Counted from the first letter of the stretch, positions 23,089-34,961 are shown. The stretch: DNA of 64,000 nucleotides from Atherinomorus stipes (GCA_023101725.1 JALJCO010013662.1:27649-91648), one strand, 5' to 3'. Program-made: numbers and translations. Notes: generated by a model from the sequence alone, not told the origin.

Positions 23089-23414
23089 CTGCTTGACGGC
23101 GTGCAGCAGGCGGCCGTAGCAGTAGACCATGAGGAGGACAGGCAAGCCGAGGCAGAAGATGAAGAGACAGATGATGTAAGAGTGTGAGCGCGACGTCCTC
23201 TCCGTCCACGTGACTGAGCAGCTCGTCCCTGCCCCCTCCAGACCATAGCTGCTCCAGCCCAGCAGGGGGGGCACCGTCCACAGCACCGAGTATAGCCATG
23301 ACCCCCCCACCGCCAGCAGCGGCTTCCTGTAGTCCGCCGACCGCTTGTTGTACACCATCAGGGTGCTGTAGCGGTCGTAGGACAGGACAGAGAGAGAGAT
23401 GAGGGACACGATGC
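23089..23414 (-). CDS. tmtops: TMT-type opsin, exon 2 (TM3-TM5)
   Basis: Residues 116-224. Starts after CCTTCGCAG and ends CAAGCAG|GTGGGT. It shows the G-protein motif DRY (129-131), TM4 with a tryptophan-rich WLYSVLWTVPPLLGW, and extracellular loop 2 with YGLEGAGTSC. Counting back from Cys181 (bovine C187), E175 falls at bovine position 181, the ancestral counterion of bistable opsins. TM5 ends CYGRLLHAVKQ. The split Gly codon joins exon 1 in frame. Confidence 0.93.
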
Positions 23415-23967
23415 CTGCGAAGGAGGAGGGATGAAGCCGGGTTAGTTCTGCATCACGTCGTCCGTCTGAAACATCAGTCCACCACATGAACTAGTAAAAG
23501 CACGATAGTGGCTGCACAACGTATATGACGACATAAATAAAACTACAGGAGCGCAGACCTGCACCCAGCAGCTCCACCATCCTTTAGAATGTCCTGGATC
23601 CAGACCGTGACCCGGATCAGCACCAACATTTTACCAGTTCTTCCTGGTTCCTATATCTGGAAACTTCCCCCAAGTCCCCTCATAACAATGTAAATTACTA
23701 TGGTAACAGACAGACAGATAGACAGCAGCAGTTCCAGGACATCTCTGACGGAGATACCGACAACGAAAAGGTAAAATCATGTCAATGACTTAAGTACTGT
23801 AGAACAAAACCAGTAAAACCAGCAACAGAAATGTTCCAACCTGGAGATGACAGTTTCACCTCCACTGGCTGATAAACACTGCTTCTCCATGTTTAGTCTG
23901 AACTCTGGTTTGGACTCTGGTCTGGTCTCTGGTCTGGATTCTAGTCTGGACTCTGGCCTGGACTTAA
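23415..23967. other. Unassigned intron 1 sequence
   Basis: Contains a short imperfect repeat of CTCTGGTCTGGA near 23896-23965. No coding or known element seen otherwise. Confidence 0.4.
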
Positions 23968-25690
23968 GTCTCTAATTTAATTTATATAGCACAAATTTCT
24001 ACATCCAACTGGATGCCCAAAGTGCTGTACATAGCAGGACATCAACACAAAGCTAAAAAAAAAAACAAAAAAAAAAACATAAGACCTTATTAAAAATAGA
24101 AGAATTGATAAAAACAATAAAAGCGAAGAAAAAAAAGGTTAAGAAGGAAAGACCTGTGCCAGAAGATGGGATCTGAGCAAGGTTTTAAAAGACCTGATAG
24201 ACTGTGTTGACCTGAGTTCCAGAGGTGTGGGGCAGCAACGGAAAAAGCCCTGGCACCCCCGGAATTGCACCTGTGTCTCGGTACTTCCAGAAGGGATAAA
24301 GAGGATGATCTAAGAGATCTGGTGGAGACATGACGGGACGATAACTCAGAGAGGTAACTGGGAGCAGAACCGTGCAGAGCTTTAAAGGTCGGCAACAAAA
24401 TCTTGAACTGAACCCTGTAGCAAACAGGGAGCCAGTGAAGACGAGCTAGGACGGGGGAGTATGGTCATAACGTTGAGAGCCGGAGAGAAGGCGGCTGCAG
24501 TGTTCTGAACAGCCTGAAGACATTGTCAGGAGGATTTTCCAAGGCCTGCAAAGAATGAATTGCAATAATCAAGGCATGAAAAAATCATGAGCTGAACAAG
24601 TTTCTCAAGGTCGGACCTGGGAACGTATGATTTTATCTTTGCAAGCATCCTGAACTGAAAAAAGGAGTTCCTAACTATATTTATGTAATTGTCAAACTAT
24701 AATGAGCCATCCACAGTGATTCCAAGGCTTTTTACACAAGAACGTTTAGAAGAAGCCAGGGGACCAAGGCCAGATGTGGTAGAAACAAGAACAGAGGGGG
24801 GCCAAAAAAGATCATCTCCGTTTTGTCCTGATTAAGATGCAAAATGTTCAGAGACATCCACGTTTGTTTGGTACTTCGCAACCACATTTGCATCCTTGAG
24901 GCAGAATAGAGCCATCATTAGTATGTATGGGAAGGTAAACCTGAATATCATCGGCATAGCAATGATAAGATTTGTTATATTTCTGAAAAGTCTGACTTAA
25001 GGGAAGTACATAAAGGGAAAACAGAAGGGGACCACGGATTGAACCTTGAGGTACCCCACAAACAAGAGCAGAAGAGGTGGAGGTGAACAGTCCTAGCTGA
25101 ACGACAAATGATCTGTGTGTTAAATATGACCAGAACCAGTTTAGCACAGAACCCTTGAGACCCACCTGGTGTTCAAGGCCAGAGATCAGAATATGATGGT
25201 CCACTGTATCAAAGGCGGCTGTAAGATCTAATAACATTAGGGCCGCCGATCTTCCTGCATCAAGGGTTAAATAAATGTCATTGAATATTTCTACTGTAGA
25301 AAAGCTGTTTCAGTGCTGTGAGCCCGTTTAAAGCCAGATTGGAAATTGTCTGTAATTTTGTGTAATGTTAAAAAGTCTTGGAGTTGTATCGAGACTGCTT
25401 TCTCCAAGACCCTTGAGATGAAGGATCATTTGGAGATGGGCCTGTAGCTAGAAAGAACAGCCGGATCCAAGTTTGGTTTCTTCAGGAGTGGCTGCACCAC
25501 TGCCTGTTTAAAGAAAGATGGGAAACAGCCAGGGTGCAAGCACAAATTTATGAGAGTGAGTAGGAATGGTCCCTAAGATAAGAAAACACTCCAAAGGAAA
25601 AAAGGAGGAAGGCAATCAGTAGGGGAAGGGGATGGTTTTATCCCAAAGACTAGCCTTTTAAGTTGAGGTAAAGAGATGGGGTCAAAGTGA
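23968..25690 (-). mobile_element. L2-like LINE (Maui type), broken
   Basis: Minus-strand fragments: LLDLTAAFDTVDHHIL (RT domain A), GVPQGSIRGPLLFSLY (domain B), CYADDIQVYLPI (domain C) at 24848-25237. The C-terminal region (ALHGSAPSYLSELSSRHV, PHLWNS) is at 24090-24398. The 3' end carries a GCACTTTGGGC phrase and an AT-rich tail, as in fish L2 elements. The 5' part is truncated and stops are present. It lies in opsin intron 1 in the same direction as the gene. Confidence 0.85.
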
Positions 25691-25869
25691 TCAAAGACTG
25701 TATTCTGGCCTGGATTCTAGCCTGCACTCTAGTTCTGGATCAGCTGACATGATTACATGACGCTTTTAGACTCTGATTGGCGTTTGATCGGATCAAAACT
25801 GTAAAACACCCACAAGATGAATCAAACTCAGCACCTTGGTGCACACTAAAAACTCCTGGGTCAAACTGC

Positions 25870-28800
25870 TGAGTTAAAAAGGGGCCAACTTATTCATGGG
25901 TTATTTCACCCCAGACATTAGCGTTGTTTGGTTGTTGACCCAAAATCTTGGTTAAAAGAACCCCAACATTGTTGTCAACATAACCCAACGTCTGGGTTAA
26001 TAACCTATGATTGTAGTCAATATAACCCAACTTCTTGATTACAAGAACCCAACATTGTAGTCAATATAACCCAACTTCTGGGTTAAAATAACCCAACATT
26101 GTAGTCAATATAACCCAACTTCTGGATTACAAGAACCCAACATTGTAGACAATATAATCCAACTTCTGGGTTAAAATAACCCAACATTGTAGTCAATATA
26201 ACCCAACTTCTGGATTACAAGAACCCAACATTGTAGACAATATAATCCAACTTCTGGGTTAATAACCCAACATAGGGGATTATCACGCTTACCGGAAGTT
26301 CCCGGATTTTGACACTTCCTCTTCCGGGCCATGTTAACGACAGCCGTTCCTGCTCTGTTATACTGTTTAAACCGGATAAACTCCAAACATACTTAAGTTT
26401 TCATTCTAGACTGAAGTGATACTGGATCAAAAGCTGGATCAAAGCGATCGATTTGCCGCGGTGAAGGACCGAACTTTATAATAAAACACACGTTTGTTTG
26501 TCGCCGGTGGGGCACAACACCGGCACTTCACAGCATGCTAGCATTAGCCAGCTAGTGTTTACTGACGTGCTTAACATTGTGCGTCTCAAAACACACAAAC
26601 ATCTGAAAATCGGGTCTGTACCCCCCCGTTTCCAGTGGAACAACTGGGGACTGCCAAGAAAGGAGACGTTTTCAGATGCTTGTGTGTTTTCAGCCGCACA
26701 AAGTTAGGCACGTCATCAAGCTGGCTAATGCTAACCTGCTAACAATAGTCCGCCAGCTACTACTCTGTTAAACTTTGTGAATCGGATAAACGCCAATGTC
26801 AAGTTTTCATTCCAGACTGAAGTGATGCTAAGGGAGAAGTGGATTAAAACGACCGATTCGCCGCGGTGAAGGACCGAACTTTATAATAAAACGACACACG
26901 TTTGTTTGTGGCCGGCAGACTGCGCAGTCGTGTTAGCAGGTTAGCATTAGCCAGCTCGATAACGTGCCTAACTTTGTGCGGCTGAAAACACACAATCATC
27001 TGAAAGCGTCTCCTTTCTTGGCAGTCCCCAGTTGTTCCACTGGAAACGGGGAGGTACAGACCCGATTTTCAGATGTTTGTGTGTTTTAAGACGCACAATG
27101 TTAAGCACGTCAGTAAACGTTATCTGGCTAATGCTAGCATGCTGTGAAGTGCCGGTGTTGTGCCTCACCGGCGACAAACAAACGTGTGTTTTATTATAAA
27201 GTTTGGCCCTTCACCGCGGCGAATCGATCGCTTTGATCCACTTCTTCCTTAGTATCATTTCAGTCTAGAATGAAAACTTGAGTATGTTTGGACTTTATCC
27301 GATTTAAACAGTATAACCGAGCAGGAACACCTGTTGTTAACATGGCCCGGAAGAGGAAGTGTCAAAATCCGGGAACTTCCGGTAAGCGTGATAATCCCCT
27401 ATTGTAGTCGATATAATCCAACTTCTGGGTTAATAACCCAACATTGTAGTCAATATAAACCAACTTCTGGGTTAAAATAACCAAACATTCTAGTCAATAT
27501 AACCGAGCTTTTGGGTTAATAACCCAACATTTTAATCAATATAACCCAACTTCTGGGTTAAAATAATGCAACATTGTAGTCAATAAAACCCAACTTCTGG
27601 GTTAATAACCCAACATTGTAGTCAATATAACCCAACTTCTGGATTACAAGAACCCAACATTGTAGTCAATATAACCCAACTTCTGGGTTAAAATAACCAA
27701 ACATTGTAGTCAATTTAACCCAACTTCTGGGTTAATAACCCAACATTGTAGTCAATATAACCCAACTTCTGGGTTAATAACCCAACATTGTAGTCAATAT
27801 AACCCAACTTCTGGGTTAAAATAAACCAACATTGTAGTCAATACAACCCAACTTCTGGGTTAAAATAACCAAACATTGTAGTCAATATAACCCAACTTCT
27901 GGGTTAATAACCCAACATTGTAGTCAATATAACCCAACTTCTGGGTTAATAACCCAACATTGGAGTCAATATAACCCAACTTCTGGATTACAAGAATCCA
28001 ACATTGTAGTCAATATAACCCAACGTCTGGGTTAATAACCCAACATTGTAGTCAATATAACTCAACTTCTGGGTTAATAACCCAACATTGAAGTCAATAT
28101 AACCCAACTTCTGGGTTAAAATAAACCAACATTGTAGTCAATACAACCCAACTTCTGGGTTAAAATAACCAAACATTGTAGTCAATATAACTCAACTTCT
28201 GGGTTAATAACCCAACATTGAAGTCAATATAACCCAACTTCTGGATTACAAGAACCCAACATTGTAGTCAATATAACCCAACTTCTGGGTTAAAATAACC
28301 AAACATTGTAGTCAATTTAACCCAACTTCTGGGTTAATAACCCAACATTGTAGTCAATATAACCCAACTTCTGGGTTAATAACCCAACATTGTAGTCAAT
28401 ATAACCCAACTTCTGGGTTAAAATAAACCAACATTGTAGTCAATACAACCCAACTTCTGGGTTAAAATAACCAAACATTGTAGTCAATATAACCCAACTT
28501 CTGGGTTAATAACCCAACATTGTAGTCAATATAACCCAACTTCTGGGTTAATAACCCAACATTGGAGTCAATATAACCCAACTTCTGGATTACAAGAATC
28601 CAACATTGTAGTCAATATAACCCAACGTCTGGGTTAATAACCCAACATTGTAGTCAATATAACCCAACTTCTGGGTTAATAACCCAACATTGAAGTCAAT
28701 ATAACCCAACTTCTGGGTTAATAACCCAACATTGTAGTCAATATAACCCAACTTCTGGGTTAATAACCCATCATTGGAGTCAATATAACCCAACTTCTGG

Positions 28801-29990
28801 ATTACAAGAACCAAACATTGTAGTCAATATAACCCAACTTCTGGGTTAATAACCCAACATTGTAGTCAATATAACCCAACTTCTGGGTTAATAACCCAAC
28901 ATTGTAGTCAATATAACTCAACTTCTGGGTTAAAATAACCAAACATTCTAGTCAATATAACCCAACTTCTTGATTACAAGAACCCAACATTCTAGTCAAT
29001 ATAACCCAACTTCTGGATTACAAGAACCCAACATTGTAGACAATATAATCCAACTTCTGGGTTAAAATAACCCAACATTGCAGTCAATATAACCCAATTT
29101 CTGGGTCAAAATAACCAAACATTCTAGTCAATATAACCCAACTTTTGGGTTAATAACCCAACATTGTAGTCAATATAACTCAACTTCTGGGTTAAAATAA
29201 CCAAACATTCTAGTCAATATAACCCAACTTCTTGATTACAAGAACCCAACATTCTAGTCAATATAACCCAACTTCTGGATTACAAGAACCCAACATTGTA
29301 GACAATATAATCCAACTTCTGGGTTAATAACCCAACATTGTAGTCAATATAACCCAACTTCTGGGTTAAAATAACCCAACATTGCAGTCAATATAACCCA
29401 ATTTCTGGGTCAAAATAACCAAACATTCTAGTCAATATAACCCAACTTTTGGGTTAATAAGCCAACATTGTAATCAATATAACCCAACTTCTGGGTAAAA
29501 AAAAAACCAACATTGTAGTCAACTTCTGGGTTAAAATAATGCAACACTGTAGTCAATATAACCCAACTTCTGGGTTAATAACCCAACATTGTAGTCAATA
29601 TAACCCAACTTCTGGGTTAATAACCCAACATTGGAGTCAATATAACCCAACTTCTGGGTTAATAACCCAACATTGTAGTCAATATAACCCAACTTCTGGG
29701 TTAATAACCCAACATTGTAGTCAATATAACCCAACTTCTGGATTACAAGAACCCAACATTGTAGTCAATATAACCCAACTTCTGGGTTAATAACCCAACA
29801 TTCTAGTCAATATAACCCAACTTCTGGGTTAAAAAAAAACAACATTGTAGTCAATGTAACCCAACTTCTGGGTCAAATATTCAACCTAAAATTTTGGGAA
29901 TAAAAATAACTGGATTTTCTGGGCTGAAGTAAACCAGAAATTGTTGGTCCCTTATTAACTGGGTAAAAATAACCCATTATGGTCTTTTTT
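25870..29990. repeat. 42/44-bp minisatellite in opsin intron 1
   Basis: The unit contains CCCAACATTGTAGTCAATAT followed by AACCCAACTTCTGGGTT and a linker of AATAA, AAAATAA or ACAAGAA, so units are 42 or 44 bp. About 65-70 copies in total. Each unit contains a short palindrome (AACCCA...TGGGTT). The edges contain diverged TGGGTTA-type sequence that looks like the ends of a MITE, so the array may have grown inside one. It is split by the fold-back element at 26274-27400. Confidence 0.93.
26274..27400. mobile_element. Fold-back element with arms of about 465 bp
   Basis: Begins AGGGGATTATCACGCTTACC and ends with its inverted copy. The left arm reaches about 26735 and the right arm starts about 26930. 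The empty site, predicted from neighbouring minisatellite units, indicates a 2-bp AT duplication (26272-26273 and 27401-27402). The centre contains a further partial direct copy of part of the left arm. Short open frames arise from the arms. No transposase is seen, so it is non-autonomous and the superfamily is unknown. Confidence 0.85.
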
Positions 29991-30489
29991 GACAGAGGGG
30001 TTTTAGTTTGTGTACATCATCCCCATTATAAATACTGGTGCATAATGCTGGCGTCATGCCACTGTAGTCCCATTTACGAGAACATATTTAGCTGTGTTTG
30101 TTTCTCTTATCATGTTGCTGAAAGTCCTTTCCAGTTGGAAGTGATGAATGCTGACAGACTTTAGTAACCGACACTGTTCTGATATCTGATTTTCCTGGGT
30201 GGGTTAAATGGCCATTCCGGCCAGTGTCTTCATTCTGATGTGAAAGATGAGAAGCTGACCTCATCAGGATGAAGGATTCAGGTTCATATTTCTTTATTCT
30301 GAGGTTAGTCGTGACTCATGGATCCTGAAGCCGCCTCTGATTGGCTTGTGTGGGCTTACCAGCAGCTCTGTTTGAACTGATGCTCTTCCTCTTGTGCTTG
30401 CTTCGTCTTCCTCATTGGCTTTCACTTTTTCCTTTGTGAGGAAGCCAAACCTGCCGCAATTCCACTAAATTCAGATCCCGGTTCCAGAT
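29991..30489. other. Unassigned intron 1 sequence
   Basis: No recognised gene or element. Confidence 0.4.
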
Positions 30490-31010
30490 CAAGGTTGTTA
30501 TAATTCACTAAAACTAATGAAAAATGAAAACTAAAATGAAAAATTTTCATTAACTGAAATAAAAACAAAAACGTCAGTTTAAAAAAAAAAACTATAAGTG
30601 AAACTGTATTATGTCTTTACAAACTAACTAAAACTAAGTAAAGTCGTTGCAAAAACATCCTTACTTTTAGTCTTTGTAAATTTATTTAATACATCAGCCT
30701 TTTGGGTTGATATGAAATCTGTCTCTATTTAATCTGTTTACTTTGCTCTACCAGTTTAACTTTCTGGTGATTTTGAATGTCACACAAAACAAATACCTAT
30801 AATTTACGAAAAACAAACAAACTAAAACTAACGCTGAAACTAGTAAAAACTAAACTAAAACTTAGTATTTTCCAAAAAAAAATAAAAAACTAATAAAAAC
30901 TATCAAACCTGCCAAAAAAAACGAACTAAAACTAACTGGACTGAAAAACAAAACGTCAAAACTAAATAAAAACGTAAACTAAAGATAAATCCAGAACTTT
31001 TACAAGCTTG
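30490..31010. mobile_element. hAT-type MITE, ACTAAAACTAA-rich family, copy 1
   Basis: Starts CAAGGTTGTTATAATTCAC and ends in CAAGCTTG. Flanked by the exact 8-bp duplication TTCCAGAT (30482-30489 and 31011-31018). The interior is dense in ACTAAAACTAA and TGAAAACTAAA. A second copy with the same ends is at 35825-36346. No coding capacity. Confidence 0.88.
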
Positions 31011-31371
31011 TTCCAGATCTTCATAGAGCCCTCACTTAGTCTGGAGACCCAAGTCCGGATAAAACTCCACGGTAACCATGGTAACGGGGCGTGAAAGCAT
31101 CTGGTACCTGCAACTGCCTCCACCTTGTTAAAGAAAGTGCACGTGACACATCAGAGGTAAAAAAAAAACAAAAAAAAAAAAAAACAGCGAGATGGATCCG
31201 AACCGGAGGGGATCTGGACCCTGATGGGGTCTCTGGTTAGTCCGCAAAGTGATGGATCGACGCGCACTTGCGCATCAGGAGTCTGAAATTCTGACTGAAA
31301 GTAACTACAGCAGGACCGAGGTCGGTTAACCGATCAATAACCAACCAGCTGTGACCAGAAACGGAACTTAC

Positions 31372-31717
31372 CGAAGCAGGAGTTGATGAAGCCGTACCAC
31401 ATGCAGCCGCGGCGCCCGAACAGCCAGCGCGCGCGCAGGCTGGACGCGAAGCTGAGCGTGGTTCCGCACAGACACACCAGCATGTCGCTGACGCTGATGT
31501 TCAGTAGCAGCATGTTGACGGGGGTCCGCAGGGTCTTGAAGCGGCAGAACAGGACCAGGACCAGCAGGTTGTTGACGAACCCGAACACCATGATGGAACC
31601 CAGGAACACCGACACCACGTGGTGGCCGCCGCGCGACAGCCGCTCCAGCGGCGTGTCGCTCCACTCCTGCAGGGAGCTGGTCTGGCTCAGGTTCATGTCG
31701 CTCCGCTCCGGGAACAT
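31372..31717 (-). CDS. tmtops: TMT-type opsin, exon 1 (N-terminus, TM1-TM2)
   Basis: Begins at ATG 31717 and ends TGCTTCG|GTAAGT. The first 115 codons give an extracellular N-terminus with one N-glycosylation site (NLS at residue 9), TM1 (about 34-58, with NNLLVLVL), TM2 (about 68-92, with LLLNISVSDMLVCLCG) and the start of TM3. Cys105 is the conserved disulfide cysteine. Tyr108 falls at bovine position 113, where ciliary visual pigments have the Glu counterion. Tyr at 113 with Glu at 181 is the pattern of bistable non-visual opsins. The protein is probably a light-activated Gi/Go-type receptor in brain or other tissues. Confidence 0.93.
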
Positions 31718-31747
31718 GCCGCACCTGCTCTCCAGGTGAGCCTCACT

Positions 31748-31798
31748 TCACATCATGGCGGGAGGTCCGAGGCCCCCGCGCGCGCCTCGCCGCGCCAT
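31748..31798 (-). CDS. Upstream ORF in the opsin leader (16 codons)
   Basis: An ATG at 31798 opens a 16-residue frame that ends ATG ATG TGA at 31748, 30 bases before the opsin ATG. It lies between the TATA-like box and the start codon, so it would be in the leader if transcription starts there. It could reduce translation of the opsin. This is inferred from position only. Confidence 0.4.
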   Translation of the reverse strand: MARRGARGGLGPPAMM

Positions 31799-31896
31799 CC
31801 ACCGCCGCTGCTTCAGTGAGCTGTTGGAGGTCCTGGAGGACAGGATGCGGGTCCTGGAGACGCACCAACTGGAGAGGGCCACTCTGGATGGGCGAC

Positions 31897-31906
31897 TTTA
31901 AATATA
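31897..31906 (-). promoter_or_regulatory. TATA-like box upstream of the opsin
   Basis: The minus strand reads TATATTTAAA about 180 bases before the opsin ATG. A start about 30 bases downstream would give a leader of about 150 bases. No other evidence for the start site. Confidence 0.4.
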
Positions 31907-33225
31907 CCACGCACACTGACGCGCGCAGCCGCTGACAACCAATCACAAAGCGGCCCACATCCTCTAATCCTTCTTCACACATCGTCCTCTTCCTCCTTCT
32001 TCTGCACTTTTTTCTATGTTGAACGATATAAAAAATAGCACGTGCAGTGGGCGTGGTTACAGCATGTCACTTATTTGTTTATTTATTCGTTAAGTAGTTT
32101 CTCCTCGTCCTGTCCAGTATCAGCTGGTCTGTCTGCAGGAGCCTTTCAGAGGCTCCTCTTACTGAGCAGGTTTTACTTTACATTTGCTTTTTGCTGTGTT
32201 TACATATTAACACAGGAGCTGACAGAGGGAGGAAAAAAGTGTGTGTGTGTGCGGGGGGGGGGTGCAATCACTCCCTCCAAGGCTGAGGAGCAGACAGGGA
32301 AGCCCCCATAGACCACCAGCATCCACCATGGACCACAGAACGAGGCAGTCCAAGCACACACCCACCCATGGGAAGCAGAGGAAGGTCACAGTCAGAGAAC
32401 CCCCCCAGCAGGGACAGTGGCCCCACCAGGCGCCAAGCTGGTTCCAAGGCCCCACCTACCTCCTGGAGAGGGGCTGTGACCAGCACCCAAGGTCACCTGA
32501 CCAACCTGGATACTCACCCATGATGACTTCCACCTTCTCTTTAGACAATCTACCGTGGTGGTGGGACCCCCATGTGAGTCACATAATCATGTCAGGGGGG
32601 TTGCCAGATCAATGTGAAAACAATAATCAATGTTTCATCTCTCAAATAATTGTGGGAAGATAAAGTGGGTGTGGTTAAAGGGTGTCTGAGGTAAAGTGGG
32701 TGTGGTTAGATCCTGACTCTGATGTGAGGACTCTGTGAAGCAGAAGGATCAACATGGAGCTCCATCTGGAGATCCCAGCTGTCAGCCCCTCCAGCATCAG
32801 ACCTGGACACAGCTGACTCCTGTCAGACCTGGACCAGGGGCTTGCAGCTGTGAATGACCTCATTTTTTGCGTCACTCTGAGCATGTGTGTTGGTGTGTGA
32901 AACGACCTGGTTTATTTCAGCTCCAGTCCGGTCTGAAGGCACCATTTTTAGATGAGGGTCAGTGTCCAGCTGGAAACGCTGCCAGTGACTTTCACACCTA
33001 CTGTAGCGGACAGATTATTTTTATTTCCTGATCAGTAGGAGGAAAGCTACTTCTTAGCTTCTGATTTCACTTCAGACTCAGTAATTGGACTCAAATTTAG
33101 TCTCAGACTCTCCCCATCATGTTTGCTGTGGGTTGGTGTTCTTAGCTGAGGTGGGGATGAGCAGATTCCAGGAGACCCAGGACAGAGTCTGGTCTCCTGA
33201 TTGTTCCCTCCAGCTCTCAAACAGA
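31907..33225. other. Upstream flank of the opsin gene, unassigned
   Basis: Contains a short G-run near 32255, and a direct repeat of AAAGTGGGTGTGGTTA near 32661 and 32693. No gene recognised on either strand. Confidence 0.4.
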
Positions 33226-33528
33226 CCTGGGGTCTCATTTATAAAACTTTGCGTAGGATCTTTACTAAAAGTGTACGTACGCCCAAAACCAAAAGTTTGC
33301 GTACGCCAAAAAATATTCAGATTTATAAAACCGTGCGTACGCACAGATTCAAGCAATGTCCCCTTTTTAAATCACACTCTTCCTGGAAGTTTGCGCAGGG
33401 GAATTTGGCTCATATTCCGCCTCCTACACGCCCACTTTCTACCATAGATGGTCAATACAAAGCACCCTAATGGATGTTTCTGCATATAAATGAGCCAGCT
33501 GATCTGAGGCATTTAAAACTGAATTGTG

Positions 33529-33642
33529 GCTATCGAAAAGAGATTTAAACGTAATTTCGCGGAGACGGAAGTAGAAGTGCTTGTTGGTGAAGTGGAGCCT
33601 CACAAAATCATTTTATTTGGGCATCACAGGAAACACAGATAA
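33529..33642 (+). pseudogene. Harbinger Myb/SANT-like (NAIF1-type) remnant
   Basis: A 37-codon open stretch contains KRFKRNFAETEVEVLVGEVE, which resembles the start of the Myb/SANT-like partner proteins of fish Harbinger elements. It ends at a stop at 33640-33642, and the rest of the domain is not found. Confidence 0.6.
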
Positions 33643-33949
33643 ACGTAATTCTGCTGATGCAGCAGGTTGTTGTGGCGGTGATGATGTAACGGAGGTCTGT
33701 TCCAGAAGTCGCTGTGGAGGAAACGCTGTGAGAGCGACTGTGTGCAGAACACAGAACACCTGTTTGCTGTGGTGCAGCGCGATTCCCCCTCACGTGCCCT
33801 CCCCTCGCCTGTAAACACCTCCGCCGGTCTTTGCTGAGGTTGATGGCTCCACAACGGAGTGCGCTGTGGTCAGCAGCTGCTGATGCGTCGGGGTGGGCAC
33901 GGTTTCGGTGGTCGGGTATCTGGGTCCAGTTCATAGACAAAAGCACTGC

Positions 33950-33974
33950 AAAAGTAAATGTGATTATCAGCCGG

Positions 33975-34008
<34 letters not shown>

Positions 34009-34096
34009 GGGCCAGAAAATCCTCATGGTCTCTAAAGACTCTCTCCATCCTGATCCTGCCGTTGGCATCGTCTTCAAGCAATGCCAGCGCATCCAT
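33950..34096 (-). pseudogene. Harbinger transposase N-terminus with an Asp-repeat expansion
   Basis: Starts MDALALLEDDANGRIRMER then VFRDHEDFLAHDD, as recalled for HARBI1-like transposases of fish. A run of Asp codons (ATC repeat on the plus strand, about 33977-34007) replaces the usual short acidic spot, then LIITFTFAVLL recalls the next family block. The catalytic region is absent. Confidence 0.6.
33977..34007 (+). repeat. (ATC)n microsatellite
   Basis: Ten or so ATC units within the Harbinger remnant. It encodes poly-Asp on the minus strand. Confidence 0.9.
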
Positions 34097-34666
34097 TGTA
34101 AAGCATTACGCACCAGTGTCACTGCAGTATTTATGTTTACTCAGTAATTACAGTAATTGCTATACAGCTTGTCACAATTAAGGGAACAATAATCTTTTAT
34201 TCTTTTACGTTTTGATGTTTTCTCTTCTGCACCCCTGCTGCAATGCTTTTTATGTTTTATGTAAAGCATTTTGAATTATCCTGTACATTAATTTGCTTTA
34301 TAGATAAACTTGTCATTGCTACATAATTTGAAGATGAACATACACTTTGAACACACGGTGCTGAAAGTCCTGAATGGGTGCTTATGGGTTTTGTGGCTTA
34401 TTTGAGGACCATAGGAGGGTTTACGAGGGTCTACAGTCTGATATTAATGGTTAAATGCATGAACGTGGCTTAAGTTCATCATCTCACCGGCGGTGCCGCC
34501 AGTTTCCCGTCTCCAAAATGTTCGTGCGCAAAGTTCAGAATGTGCGCACCGGTGCGCACATTCTCCCGTCAGGTTTGTTTTTATAAATCAGAAACTTTGC
34601 GTGGAAAATCACTTACGCCACTTTCAAGCCCTGTTTTGTGCGTAAGCAAGCTTTATAAATGAGACC

Positions 34667-34960
34667 CCTGGTCAAGACCTGCAGGCACCACCAAACTTTA
34701 TGTGGATGTTTGCTCCTGTGCTTCATTAATATTTAAACCTGTTGAGTTTTTTTTAACCTGCCTCCTCGCGAATCCAGATTTTCCCTCTTGTTACCCATAT
34801 TCTGGCTTCAACCGGTCTTCTTTTACACCTACTTATGAGGGGTCAACATCTACATGTGTATACGGGTACTCGCATAACAAATCATAACCATTTAGAACAA
34901 TCAATAACCTTGTACATGTCATTTTTTTTTTTATCCTTCCTCCTTGTTCATTTCTCACCG
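34667..34960. other. Unassigned short spacer
   Basis: No recognised feature between the Harbinger-derived element and the LINE tail. Confidence 0.4.
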
Positions 34961-34961
34961 A

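Larger units (their letters stand above)
33231..34666. mobile_element. Harbinger-derived deletion element
   Basis: Ends GGTCTCATTTATAAA and its inverted copy. Flanks are CCTGG on both sides (33226-33230 and 34667-34671), though a 3-bp duplication within this cannot be excluded. Many GCGTACGCA motifs lie near the left end. Inside are remnants of both Harbinger genes, so this is an internally deleted copy and not an unrelated MITE. Confidence 0.8.

Noticed and set aside
28590..29790. Frames with 14-residue periods (YNPTSGLITQHCSQ)
   Set aside because: 42-bp minisatellite units read in frame. No start or splice context.
31368..31819. Overlapping frames of about 120 codons on both strands at opsin exon 1
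   Set aside because: Shadows of the GC-rich opsin exon. Only the frame with TM1-TM2 and a correct splice phase is coding.
34000..34045. An Asp-rich protein as a separate gene on the minus strand
   Set aside because: The Asp run is a microsatellite inside a Harbinger transposase remnant, and the frame beyond it does not continue as a known domain.
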